Assembly: GCA_023443125.1 (NCBI GenBank)
Contig: JAEZVO010000012.1
Coordinates: 1 to 8,766 of the forward strand
Direction of reading: 5' to 3'
Origin: Actinomycetes bacterium
Lineage (GTDB): Bacteria; Actinomycetota; Actinomycetes; Propionibacteriales; Propionibacteriaceae
Length of the DNA: 8,766 nt
Of this stretch, positions 1 to 6,791 are shown one piece after another. The notes beneath the pieces were generated by a model. That model saw only the letters and a program-made list of their open reading frames with translations, ran no database searches and was not told the origin of the DNA. Within the stretch, counting starts at the first letter, position 1; the number at the start of each line of letters is the position of its first letter. Both the position numbers and the translations under genes were made by a program.

Positions 1-1137
1 GAGGAACTGCGCGCGGATGATGCAGCCGCCGCGCCAGATGGTGGCCAGCGATCCGCGGTCGACGTTCCAGCCGTACTCGGCGCTGCCGGCGGCGATCTGG
101 TCGAAGCCCTGGGCGTAGGCGACCACCTTCGAGGCGTAGAGCGCGGTCTTGATGTCGGCGATGAACTGCGCCTTGTCGGCGGGCGCGTCACCGAGGTTGC
201 CCGAGGACAGGCCGCGGGCCGCGACGCGCTGGTCGGTGGCGCTGGACAGGGCGCGGGCGAAGACGGCCTCGGCGATGCCGGTGGTCGGGATGCCCAGGTC
301 GAGCGCTGACTTCACGGTCCAGCGGCCGGTGCCCTTCTGCTCGGCGGCGTCGACGATCACGTCGACGAGCGCCTTGCCGGTCTTGGCGTCCTTCTGGCGC
401 AGCACCTCGGCGGTGATCTCCACCAGGTAGCTCTCGAGATCGCCGCCGTTCCACTCGGTGAACACGTCGGCGACCTGCTCGGCGTCGAAGCCGAGCGCGT
501 CACGGAACAGGTTGTAGGCCTCGCCGATGAGCTGCATGTCGGCGTACTCGATGCCGTTGTGCACCATCTTCACGAAGTGCCCAGCACCGTCGGCACCGAT
601 ATGCGTGCAGCACGGCTCACCGTCGACGTGTGCGGAGATTTTCTCGAACATGGGGCCGAGGCGTCGGTATGCCTCTTCGGAACCGCCCGGCATGATCGAC
701 GGGCCGAGCAGCGCGCCCTCCTCGCCGCCGGAGACGCCGACGCCGACGAAGTGCAGGCCGGTGCCCCGCAGCGCGGCTTCGCGGGCGCGGGTGTCGTGGA
801 ACAGGGTGTTGCCGCAGTCGACGATGATGTCGCCGGCATCCATGCGCGAGGCGAGCTCGTCGATCACGGCGTCCGTGGCGGCGCCGGCCTTCACCATGAT
901 GATCGCCACCCGGGGCTGCTGCAGCGAGGCGACGAAGTCGTCCATCGACTCCGACGGGATGAACTCGCCCTCGTCGCCGTACTTCGCGACGACGTCCTCC
1001 GTCTTGGCGGTCGACCGGTTGTGGATGGCCACCTTGTAGCCGTTGCGGGCGAGGTTGCGGGCCAGGTTGCGGCCCATCACGCCCATGCCGGTGACGCCAA
1101 TATCTGCGGTGGCGGGGGTGGGTGTGGGCAGTGCCAT
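1..1137 (-). CDS. gnd: 6-phosphogluconate dehydrogenase, decarboxylating (NADP-type), N-terminal 379 residues
   Basis: Oxidises and decarboxylates 6-phosphogluconate to ribulose 5-phosphate, making NADPH in the cytosolic oxidative pentose phosphate pathway. Reading from the ATG at 1137, the Rossmann loop GVTGMGVMGRN is at about residues 14-24. HNRS at 39-42 carries the arginine typical of NADP use. The substrate loop SGGEEGALLGPS is at 136-147. The catalytic segment GHFVKMVHNGIEYAD puts the family lysine at K190 and the family glutamate at E197. The signature EQKGTGRW lies at 266-273. The frame is open to base 1 and ends within WRGGCIIRAQFL, so about 100 C-terminal residues are outside the window. 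The start is supported by AAGGAG (bases 1148-1143 on the minus strand) five bases upstream. The neighbour on the other side is divergent, so gnd probably has its own promoter, though I see no clear -10 box. Family assignment is very secure; the NADP preference is inferred from the motif. Confidence 0.97.
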   Translation of the reverse strand, partial: MALPTPTPATADIGVTGMGVMGRNLARNLARNGYKVAIHNRSTAKTEDVVAKYGDEGEFIPSESMDDFVASLQQPRVAIIMVKAGAATDAVIDELASRMDAGDIIVDCGNTLFHDTRAREAALRGTGLHFVGVGVSGGEEGALLGPSIMPGGSEEAYRRLGPMFEKISAHVDGEPCCTHIGADGAGHFVKMVHNGIEYADMQLIGEAYNLFRDALGFDAEQVADVFTEWNGGDLESYLVEITAEVLRQKDAKTGKALVDVIVDAAEQKGTGRWTVKSALDLGIPTTGIAEAVFARALSSATDQRVAARGLSSGNLGDAPADKAQFIADIKTALYASKVVAYAQGFDQIAAGSAEYGWNVDRGSLATIWRGGCIIRAQFL

Positions 1138-1262
1138 GTGGGCTCCTTCGTCGATGGGTGGCTGTGGCCATCCTCGTCGGCCTGCGTGGGTGGCGCTGGG
1201 AGTTGCCACAAATTGCTGGCCTCGGAGGCGTCTGTTGCCAACTCTACGTGTTCGCCGGAACC

Positions 1263-1628
1263 ATGGCAGCCACTACGACGTGCTGCCGTGGACGTCGTGT
1301 GTCCGACTTGGACGGTGAGGCTGGCCCTGCCGACTACACCCACGAAGCGTCCCACGTGAACGAGGTGGTCTACGAGGACAACGGCTTCGACGTCGATCCT
1401 GCGGCAGCCCAGCGTATCTGCGAGGCTGCTGCCTCGGTGCCTGAGGACTCCGACCCGCTCGACGGAGGCCCGTCCGTGAGCTGGGAGCTCTCCGGGGAAT
1501 CAGGCGGTACCACCCACCTCGATGATGCCGACGTGTTGCTCAGCGCTGCCAAGTCAATAGTGGGCCAGGCCCGCTTCGACGCCGGCAGGGCTACCTTTAA
1601 GCAGTGGCAAACCACCTATGGAGGCTGA
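1263..1628 (+). CDS. hypothetical small acidic protein (start uncertain)
   Basis: I do not recognise this protein. From the ATG at 1263 it would be about 121 residues. In-frame GTG codons at 1248, 1299 and 1356 are alternatives, and none has a good Shine-Dalgarno. The part from 1356 on looks the most gene-like: by my count roughly three quarters of its codons end in G or C, and the product is acidic (NGFDVDP, VPEDSDPLDGG, HLDDADVLL). It has no membrane segment, signal peptide, cysteine cluster or familiar motif. The C-terminal third (DADVLLSAAKSIVGQARFDAGRATFKQW) could form one or two helices. The stop is 19 bases before the ZIP transporter start, so the two could be cotranscribed, although the transporter has its own candidate -10 box. 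The stretch is AT-richer than the right half of the window (34 of 60 bases are G/C at 1201-1260). It may be a real orphan gene, a remnant of a longer gene, or a chance open frame. Confidence 0.45.
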   Translation: MAATTTCCRGRRVSDLDGEAGPADYTHEASHVNEVVYEDNGFDVDPAAAQRICEAAASVPEDSDPLDGGPSVSWELSGESGGTTHLDDADVLLSAAKSIVGQARFDAGRATFKQWQTTYGG

Positions 1629-1635
1629 CCTGCGC

Positions 1636-1641
1636 TAGGTT
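1636..1641 (+). promoter_or_regulatory. candidate -10 box (TAGGTT) of the ZIP transporter gene, possibly leaderless
   Basis: TAGGTT fits the actinobacterial TANNNT -10 pattern and ends six bases before the ATG at 1648. Transcription could therefore start at the A of the start codon, giving a leaderless mRNA. The AGG inside the same hexamer, eight bases from the ATG, could instead be a weak Shine-Dalgarno. No -35 match is seen at the usual 16-19 base spacing. Confidence 0.4.
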
Positions 1642-1647
1642 TCGTGC

Positions 1648-2439
1648 ATGGTCGAGGGATTCTGGTACGCGCTGGGGCTCACCATGCTCGCGGGTTTGTC
1701 GACATCGATCGGCGCGGGCATCGGTGTGCTCGGCAAGGCGAAATCGTCGAAGATATTAGCCCTTGGCTTGGGGTTTTCGGCGGGCGTGATGGTGTACGTG
1801 TCGCTGGTGGAGATTCTGCCGGAAGGCAATGCAAAGCTCACCAGCGCGCTCGGTGCAGGCGTTGGCGAGTGGACGACGCTCGCCGCCCTGTTCGGCGGCA
1901 TTGCCGTGATCGCCGTCATCGACCGACTGGTGCCGGCCGCCATGAACCCGCATGAGCCTGGCACCGTTGGGGATGAGCAGCGCAGCCGAGCGCTGATGCA
2001 CACGGGCCTACTCACGGCCGTCGCGCTCGCGGTGCACAACTTTCCCGAGGGTTTCGCAACGTTCATCGCCGCCATGCAGGAACCGCACGTCGGCATCGCG
2101 GTGGCGGTGGCGATCGCTATCCATAACATTCCTGAAGGCCTGGCGGTGGCGGTGCCGGTGTATCAGGCGACGGGATCCCGCAAGCGCGGCTTCTGGTGGG
2201 CCACCGTCTCGGGGTTGGCCGAGCCGCTCGGCGCGCTCGTCGGGTTTGCGCTGCTGGCGCCGATCATGTCCGACGTGCTCCTCGGCATCGTCTTCGCCGG
2301 CATTGCCGGCGTGATGGTGTTTATCTCCATCGACGAGCTCCTCCCCACCGCCGAGGAATACGGCGAGCACCACGGCGCTATCTATGGGTTCGTCGCCGGT
2401 ATGGCGGTGATGGGCGTTTCGCTGGTGCTGTTGGGCTGA
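1648..2439 (+). CDS. zupT: ZIP-family divalent metal transporter, ZupT type
   Basis: Cytoplasmic-membrane importer, most likely of zinc and possibly other divalent metals such as iron, manganese or cobalt, by analogy with ZupT. The 263 residues match the usual ZupT length (about 257-270). About eight hydrophobic helices are visible. Both metal-site motifs are intact: HNFPEG at residues 130-135 and HNIPEG at 159-164, with a further conserved glutamate at E192 in SGLAEPLGA. SLVEILPEG (about 52-60) and SIDELLP (near the C-terminus) are also ZIP-typical. The loop around residues 97-115 is hydrophilic but has only one histidine, so it lacks the histidine-rich linker of many eukaryotic ZIPs. The gene converges on ldh, with only ten bases between stops and no strong terminator hairpin. 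The coding sequence is AT-richer than its neighbours (32 of 60 G/C at 1741-1800). No Zur-like operator was recognised upstream. The family call is secure; substrate is inferred. Confidence 0.93.
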   Translation: MVEGFWYALGLTMLAGLSTSIGAGIGVLGKAKSSKILALGLGFSAGVMVYVSLVEILPEGNAKLTSALGAGVGEWTTLAALFGGIAVIAVIDRLVPAAMNPHEPGTVGDEQRSRALMHTGLLTAVALAVHNFPEGFATFIAAMQEPHVGIAVAVAIAIHNIPEGLAVAVPVYQATGSRKRGFWWATVSGLAEPLGALVGFALLAPIMSDVLLGIVFAGIAGVMVFISIDELLPTAEEYGEHHGAIYGFVAGMAVMGVSLVLLG

Positions 2440-2449
2440 GGCGGGCGTC

Positions 2450-3412
2450 TCACAGCTCGGTTTCGAGGCTCGACTGCACCTGTTGGATCGCCTCCGCGCT
2501 GGCCCGCAGCGCGGTGAGTTCGTCGTCGGAGACGGGCAGCGCGAGCTGCTTGCCAGCGCCGGAGCGGGAGACGACCGTCGGCACCGACATGCAGACACCG
2601 CTGATGCCGTGCCAGTCGTTGAGCTCGCGGGAGACAGGCAGGATGGCGTGCTCGTCGCGCAGAATCGCTGACAGAATGCGGGTGGCGGCCAGGCCGATGG
2701 CGTAGTTGGTGGCACCCTTGCCTTCGATCACCTCGTAGGCGGCGCGCACGACGCCGTGAGCGATCTCGGCCCGCTTGGCCGCGTCGAGACGGTTCGTGCC
2801 CTGCTCCCATTCGGCCAGCGGGACCCCGCCGATGGTGGCCGTGCTCCACAGTGGGATCTCTGAATCGCCGTGCTCACCGCAGACATATGCGTGGATGTTG
2901 TTGACCGCGATGTTGGTCTCTCGCGCGATCAGCTGGCGTAGACGGGCGGAGTCGAGGACGGTACCGGAACCGAAGACACGCTCGGGCGGCAGGCCGCTGA
3001 TCTTGAGCGCCGCGTGCGTCGTGACGTCCACGGGGTTGGTGACCATGAGGAAGATCGCGTCGGGGGAGCGTTCGATGAGCGGCGGGATCACCTGCTGCAT
3101 GAGCCGCACCGTCGTCGCTGCGAGGTCCAGGCGTGTCTGGCCCGGCTTCTGCTTTGCGCCGGCGGTGACCACGACGACGTCGGAGCCCTCCGTGGCCGCT
3201 GGGTCGGACGAACCCTGGATTACGGCCTCGGGGAAGAACTGCGAACCATGCGCGAGGTCGAGAGCCTCCGCGCGGACCTTCGCCTCGTTGATGTCCTGGA
3301 GCACGATGTGGCGCGCGGTGCCCCGCATGAGTGCCGCGTACGCGAGCGACGAACCGACCGCTCCCGCACCGATGATGGAGACCTTCGCGCCTTCACGCTG
3401 GATGGTATTCAC
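2450..3412 (-). CDS. ldh: L-lactate dehydrogenase (NAD-dependent, FBP-site residues present)
   Basis: Interconverts pyruvate and L-lactate with NADH/NAD+ in the cytosol, regenerating NAD+ during fermentation or allowing lactate use. From the GTG at 3412 the protein has 320 residues, normal for bacterial LDH. The Rossmann loop GAGAVG is at 15-20 and the NAD-ribose aspartate is D40. The substrate loop AGAKQKPGQTR carries Q88, the residue that marks lactate rather than malate dehydrogenases, and R94. TNPVD is at 125-129, substrate-binding R157 is in LDSARLR, and catalytic H181 is in GEHGDSE. R159 and H174 occupy the positions of the fructose-1,6-bisphosphate site of allosteric bacterial LDHs, which suggests FBP activation. 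A GTG at 3430 would add six residues, but GGATGG just upstream of 3412 is a better ribosome site. pckG lies upstream on the same strand, separated by a strong hairpin, so independent transcription is likely. No promoter was clearly seen. Confidence 0.95.
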   Translation of the reverse strand: MNTIQREGAKVSIIGAGAVGSSLAYAALMRGTARHIVLQDINEAKVRAEALDLAHGSQFFPEAVIQGSSDPAATEGSDVVVVTAGAKQKPGQTRLDLAATTVRLMQQVIPPLIERSPDAIFLMVTNPVDVTTHAALKISGLPPERVFGSGTVLDSARLRQLIARETNIAVNNIHAYVCGEHGDSEIPLWSTATIGGVPLAEWEQGTNRLDAAKRAEIAHGVVRAAYEVIEGKGATNYAIGLAATRILSAILRDEHAILPVSRELNDWHGISGVCMSVPTVVSRSGAGKQLALPVSDDELTALRASAEAIQQVQSSLETEL

Positions 3413-3478
3413 GCCACCATCCAACCACACGGACCAAGGGTGCGTCGGGAATTGACTCCGCTCACCAGCCCCGGTACG

Positions 3479-3522
3479 CGGTTCGGCCCCCCGCGCGGAG
3501 GTGCCGTGCGGAGGCCGAACCG
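3479..3522 (-). terminator. strong hairpin between pckG and ldh, probable terminator
   Basis: A perfect 10-base inverted repeat (CGGTTCGGCC at 3479-3488 with GGCCGAACCG at 3513-3522) encloses a second stem (3491-3498 with 3504-3511, one G-U pair) and a five-base loop. Only three bases are unpaired at the junction. It begins 20 bases past the pckG stop and lies upstream of the ldh start. There is no U-run on the minus strand after it, as is common in high-GC actinobacteria. A terminator or attenuating/mRNA-stabilising hairpin between the genes is the likeliest role; an operator is the alternative. Confidence 0.6.
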
Positions 3523-3542
3523 GAATTGAGGGGCGGTGGGCG

Positions 3543-5414
3543 TCAGGCGTCGATGAGGGTCATCGCCATGTGCCACAACTCGTCGTTGAGCTCCTGCGGC
3601 ACCTTCCGGCCGAGCGAACGCAGCCAGCGACGGATGCGCGGCAGCTCGTCCTTCCACTCCTGCGGCTGGAAACCCACCACCTGGGCCAGCACGTCGGGGT
3701 CGATGTCCAGACCATCGATGTCGATATCGTTGGGCTTCGGGAGCAGGCCGGCAGGGGTGTCGAGAGCGTCCACCTTGCCCTCGATCCGCTCCACCATCCA
3801 CTTCAGCGCACGGCAGTTTTCACCGAAGCCAGGCCACATGAAGCGGCCCTCGGCGTCGCGACGGAACCAGTTGACGTAGAAGATCTTCGGCAGCTTCCGA
3901 GCGTCGGTCTTGGCGCCCATGTCCAGCCAATGCTGGAAGTAGTCGCCCACGTGGTAGCCGATGAAGGGCAGCATCGCCATGGGGTCGCGACGCAGCACGC
4001 CCACCGCGCCCTTCGCCGCTGCCGTCGTCTCCGACGAGCACGTGGCGCCCATGAATACGCCGTGCTCCCAGCTGCGCGACTGCGCCACGAGCGGGATGGT
4101 GTTCTCGCGCCTGCCGCCAAAGACGATGGCGTCGACGGGCACCCCGCGCGGATCGTCGTATTCCGCCGCCAACGTGGGGATCTGACGGATGGGGGTGCAG
4201 AACCGACTGTTGGGATGCGCGGCCTTCTCGTCGGGCCGGCCTCCCTCGGGGCCGTGCTCGCTGGTCCAGGAACGGCCCTTCCAGTCGGTGAGGTGGGCGG
4301 GTGCTTCGTCGGTCATGCCCTCCCACCACACGTCACCGTCGTCGGTGAGCGCCACGTTGGTGAAGATGGAATTGCCGGCGTTGATGGCCGCCATGGCGTT
4401 CGGGTTCGTGCTCTCGCCGGTGCCGGGGGCGACCCCAAACATGCCATCCTCGGGGTTGACCGCCCAGAGCCGACCGTCGTCGCCGAGACGCATCCAGACG
4501 ATGTCGTCGCCGAGCGTTTCCGCCTTCCAGCCGGGCAGCGTGGGATTCAGCATGGCGAGGTTCGTCTTGCCGCAGGCCGATGGGAAGGCTGCCGCGATGT
4601 GGTACGCCTTGCCCTCGGGAGACGTGAGCTTCACCAGGAGCATGTGCTCGGCCATCCAGCCCTCGTCGCGCCCCATCGCCGACGCGATGCGCAGCGCGTA
4701 ACACTTCTTGCCCAGCAGCGCATTGCCGCCGTAGCCGGAGCCGTAGCTCCAGATGGTGCGTTCTTCGGGGAAGTGGCTGATGTACTTCGTGTCGTTGCAC
4801 GGCCAGGGCACGTCGCGGGCGCCGTCGGCGAGGGGCATACCGACGGAGTGCAGGGCGTGCACGAAGCTCGCCTCCCGCTCTTCCATGACCTTGAGCGGCT
4901 CCTCGCCCATGCGGGTCATGATCTTCATCGAGACGACGACGTAGGCGGAGTCGGTGATCTCGATGCCGAACTTCGGGTCTTCGGCGTCGACGTGGCCCAT
5001 GCAGAAGGGGACCACGTACATCGTGCGGCCCGCCATGCAGCCTTCGTACAGGGGCGTCATGATCTGCTTCATCTGCTTCGGGTCCATCCAGTTGTTGGTG
5101 GGCCCGGCGTCGTTCTCGTCGACGGAGCAGATGAAGGTTTGGTCTTCCACGCGGGCGACGTCGTCGGGGTCGGAGGCGCAGTAGAGGGAGTTCGGTTTCT
5201 TGGCATCGTCGAGACGCTTGGCGGTCCCAGATGCGACGAGCGCGTCGGCGAGACGCTCGTACTCTTCGTCGGATCCGTCGCAGAAGTAGACGTCCCTCGG
5301 CTTGGTGAGGGCCGCAACCTCGTCGACCCACTTGATGATGCCCTCGTGCTCGGGGATACGACCGGACACGGGCAGCTTGGACAATGCCTCCATCGAGGCA
5401 AGTTGCGCGTTCAT
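3543..5414 (-). CDS. pckG: phosphoenolpyruvate carboxykinase (GTP)
   Basis: Converts oxaloacetate and GTP to phosphoenolpyruvate, CO2 and GDP, the gluconeogenic entry from the citric acid cycle; it can also run toward oxaloacetate in some bacteria. The 623 residues match the GTP-dependent family and not the shorter ATP-dependent one. The family signature FPSACGKTNLAM is at about 277-288, with the reactive cysteine C281 and P-loop lysine K283. The metal/substrate segment GGNALLGKKCYALRIAS precedes it. FGGRRENTIPL follows, and the guanine pocket NWFRRDAEGRFMWPGFGENCR holds F517, F525 and F530. All core motifs are intact. The ATG at 5414 has AAAGGAG closely upstream. A TAAGCT -10 candidate and a 15-base palindrome lie in the 5' region. 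A hairpin follows the stop, before ldh. Long open frames exist in the other strand here, but they are GC artefacts of this gene. Confidence 0.98.
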   Translation of the reverse strand: MNAQLASMEALSKLPVSGRIPEHEGIIKWVDEVAALTKPRDVYFCDGSDEEYERLADALVASGTAKRLDDAKKPNSLYCASDPDDVARVEDQTFICSVDENDAGPTNNWMDPKQMKQIMTPLYEGCMAGRTMYVVPFCMGHVDAEDPKFGIEITDSAYVVVSMKIMTRMGEEPLKVMEEREASFVHALHSVGMPLADGARDVPWPCNDTKYISHFPEERTIWSYGSGYGGNALLGKKCYALRIASAMGRDEGWMAEHMLLVKLTSPEGKAYHIAAAFPSACGKTNLAMLNPTLPGWKAETLGDDIVWMRLGDDGRLWAVNPEDGMFGVAPGTGESTNPNAMAAINAGNSIFTNVALTDDGDVWWEGMTDEAPAHLTDWKGRSWTSEHGPEGGRPDEKAAHPNSRFCTPIRQIPTLAAEYDDPRGVPVDAIVFGGRRENTIPLVAQSRSWEHGVFMGATCSSETTAAAKGAVGVLRRDPMAMLPFIGYHVGDYFQHWLDMGAKTDARKLPKIFYVNWFRRDAEGRFMWPGFGENCRALKWMVERIEGKVDALDTPAGLLPKPNDIDIDGLDIDPDVLAQVVGFQPQEWKDELPRIRRWLRSLGRKVPQELNDELWHMAMTLIDA

Positions 5415-5453
5415 TCCACTCCTTTGGGGCGCGAACTTCCTGGGAATGTGGCC

Positions 5454-5459
5454 AGCTTA
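5454..5459 (-). promoter_or_regulatory. candidate -10 box (TAAGCT) of pckG
   Basis: On the minus strand TAAGCT fits TANNNT and lies 39 bases upstream of the pckG ATG, giving a short leader of roughly 30 bases that includes the AAAGGAG ribosome site. No convincing -35 hexamer is seen at 17-18 bases. That would be consistent with an activator-dependent promoter, but this is inference. Confidence 0.4.
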
Positions 5460-5483
5460 ACGCCGTTCACGGCACTCGGTGCA

Positions 5484-5498
5484 GGTTTCAATGAAACC
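5484..5498. promoter_or_regulatory. 15-base palindrome GGTTTCA-A-TGAAACC, possible operator of pckG
   Basis: Seven-base arms are perfectly complementary around a single central base. The site lies 25 bases upstream of the pckG -10 candidate, about 70 bases before the start codon. The near-absent spacer is poor for an RNA hairpin loop and fits binding of a dimeric regulator better. It does not match the GlxR/Crp consensus TGTGA-N6-TCACA. The regulator is unknown. Confidence 0.4.
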
Positions 5499-5502
5499 CT
5501 TG

Positions 5503-5539
5503 GGAAATCCCCGGATGGCAACGTTGCCATCCGGTTTCC
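5503..5539 (-). terminator. perfect 24-base palindrome with flanking stem, probable terminator
   Basis: CCGGATGGCAAC (5511-5522) is followed directly by its exact reverse complement (5523-5534). GGAAA (5503-5507) and TTTCC (5535-5539) extend the stem past a three-base bulge. As RNA it gives a ten-pair stem with an ACGT loop plus five more pairs. It begins about 15-20 bases beyond the stop of the minus-strand membrane protein gene and upstream of pckG, so it probably ends that transcript. No true U-tract follows. A perfect even palindrome could also be a protein-binding site. Confidence 0.55.
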
Positions 5540-5554
5540 GACCCGACGACAGCC

Positions 5555-6754
5555 TCAGTCCTCGACGACGAGCGCCTGCCAGCGGGTGGGCATCTTGCCG
5601 GCGGCGCGCAGCGTGGTGCGGTAGCAGTGCCGTGCGGCGACGTTGCGGCGCACCTCGCCGGCCACCCGGTCGAGGAACAGGCCGCGGTACAGCTCGTCCG
5701 TGAGCGTGGAGGCGGCGAACGACACGCCGGAGAACAGCGCCAGCACGAGGCACACGCGGAACATCGCCCAGTCCATCGGCAGTTGGATGCCGAGCCACAC
5801 CAACGGGTGCGCCTTGTGCCCCGTCCACAGCTCGATGAGTGCCGGCGTGAGCGTGATCGCGCCGAAGATCGCGAACACCGCGAACGTCAGCGCGACGAAC
5901 AGCGCGATCTGCACCGCCTGCACGGCCAGCGAGACGGTGAGGAGATTGAACCGTTCGCCGAGGGAGAGCCTCGTCCTGGACGGCGGCACGGACTCGAACG
6001 GGGTCCCGACGAGCAGCTCGGCGCGGCGGTCATCGTCGTCCTCCTCGTCGTCGAGCATGTCGAGGGTGGCGGGCAGCACGATGACGACGATGAGCATCGT
6101 GAGGAAGCCGCCGAGCAGCCACATGCGCGTCTTCGAGATGCTCGCTGCGATCTGCCACAGCTCGCCGGTGAAGAACGCGAGCAGCACGGTGAGCAGCAGC
6201 AGGGGCAGGATGCGCGCGACGGCGGGGATCGCGGCCGCGAGCTCGTGGAGGCTGCGGCGGGCGGCCCAGCTGACGATCTGGTCCAGCTCGAGCAGGGCCA
6301 GCACCACGGCGAGGACGAGCAGCCCGAGGCGGACCTCGATGGGGAGGTGCAGGCCGAAGCGGGCGCCGGTGAGTGCCGCCGCGGCAGAGAGCCCGATCAG
6401 CCACAGGAACCACACGACGCCGGCCCACCCGAGCCGCCAGCCCAGCGACAACCGACGTTGCCAGCGCCCGTAGAGCAGCCCGACGGGGATGGCCAGCAGG
6501 GCGATCACCCCGGCCACGGCGAGCCAGGCGAGCGTCGTCGGGTGGTCGAGCAGCTCCTCGAGGCGGATGACGTCGTCGCTGCTCACGGCGGTGTCGGCGA
6601 CGAGGAGCGCCGTGGCGAGGAACGTGAAGGTGATGAGCACCGCGGACGTGCGGGGGAGGAGCCCGGCGAGCCGACGTCGGGCAGGGATCACGAACGGCAG
6701 GCCGCTGCGGCGCAGCCACTGCTCTTGGGCGACGAGTGCTGGTCGGTGATCCAC
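5555..6754 (-). CDS. multi-pass membrane protein of unknown function
   Basis: I do not recognise a characterised family. The 399-residue protein has about eight hydrophobic helices, roughly at 36-54, 74-95, 106-126, 139-160, 181-202, 211-230, 273-300 and 330-350. A striking acidic run, DDEEDDDDRR, lies at about 235-244 in the loop after helix six. The C-terminal 45 residues are basic and hydrophilic (GEVRRNVAARHCYRTTLRAAG). No transporter, kinase, protease or ATP-binding motif is visible. The start is GTG at 6754. TAGGCT (a TANNNT -10 box) lies seven bases before it, which suggests a leaderless mRNA, and there is no Shine-Dalgarno. It is divergent from the VTT protein and glycosyltransferase pair, sharing a 113-base promoter region, and a strong palindrome follows its stop. 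The reading frame is long, GC3-rich and consistent with coding; function is open. Confidence 0.85.
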   Translation of the reverse strand: MDHRPALVAQEQWLRRSGLPFVIPARRRLAGLLPRTSAVLITFTFLATALLVADTAVSSDDVIRLEELLDHPTTLAWLAVAGVIALLAIPVGLLYGRWQRRLSLGWRLGWAGVVWFLWLIGLSAAAALTGARFGLHLPIEVRLGLLVLAVVLALLELDQIVSWAARRSLHELAAAIPAVARILPLLLLTVLLAFFTGELWQIAASISKTRMWLLGGFLTMLIVVIVLPATLDMLDDEEDDDDRRAELLVGTPFESVPPSRTRLSLGERFNLLTVSLAVQAVQIALFVALTFAVFAIFGAITLTPALIELWTGHKAHPLVWLGIQLPMDWAMFRVCLVLALFSGVSFAASTLTDELYRGLFLDRVAGEVRRNVAARHCYRTTLRAAGKMPTRWQALVVED

Positions 6755-6761
6755 GGCTGGG

Positions 6762-6791
6762 AGCCTAGCGGGTGGACGGGGCGGTCGTCAG
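6762..6791 (-). promoter_or_regulatory. candidate promoter CTGACG-18-TAGGCT of the 399-residue membrane protein gene
   Basis: On the minus strand the -35-like CTGACG (6791-6786, sharing TGAC with the TTGACA consensus) is 18 bases from TAGGCT (6767-6762). The -10 box ends seven bases before the GTG at 6754, so the transcript would start at or next to the start codon. The spacer overlaps a 9-base inverted repeat, which could hold a repressor. Confidence 0.45.

Noticed and set aside
1200..1244. GAGTTG ... CAACTC inverted repeat upstream of gnd
   Set aside because: Only six bases per arm with a 33-base spacer, which is expected by chance.
1370..1615. An 81-codon minus-strand frame opposite the small acidic protein
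   Set aside because: Serine-rich product without motifs; the plus-strand frame has more coding-like third positions.
2435..2456. Weak inverted repeat GCTGAG / CTCACAGC between the zupT and ldh stops
   Set aside because: Six pairs at most, with a two-base bulge and no T-run. It is too weak to call a bidirectional terminator.
2008..2715. A 235-codon open frame on the minus strand
   Set aside because: It spans the ends of two real genes, zupT (antisense) and ldh (another frame of the same strand), and its product is Arg/His-rich without motifs.
5462..5482. Small inverted repeats GCCG-TTCA-CGGC and GCAC-TCG-GTGC upstream of pckG
   Set aside because: Four-base arms are common in GC-rich DNA, and the two overlap each other, so neither stands out.
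3501..5624. A 707-codon open frame on the plus strand
   Set aside because: It is the complement of pckG. High GC at third positions removes stops from the antisense frame, and the product is low-complexity and His/Val/Arg-rich with no family features.
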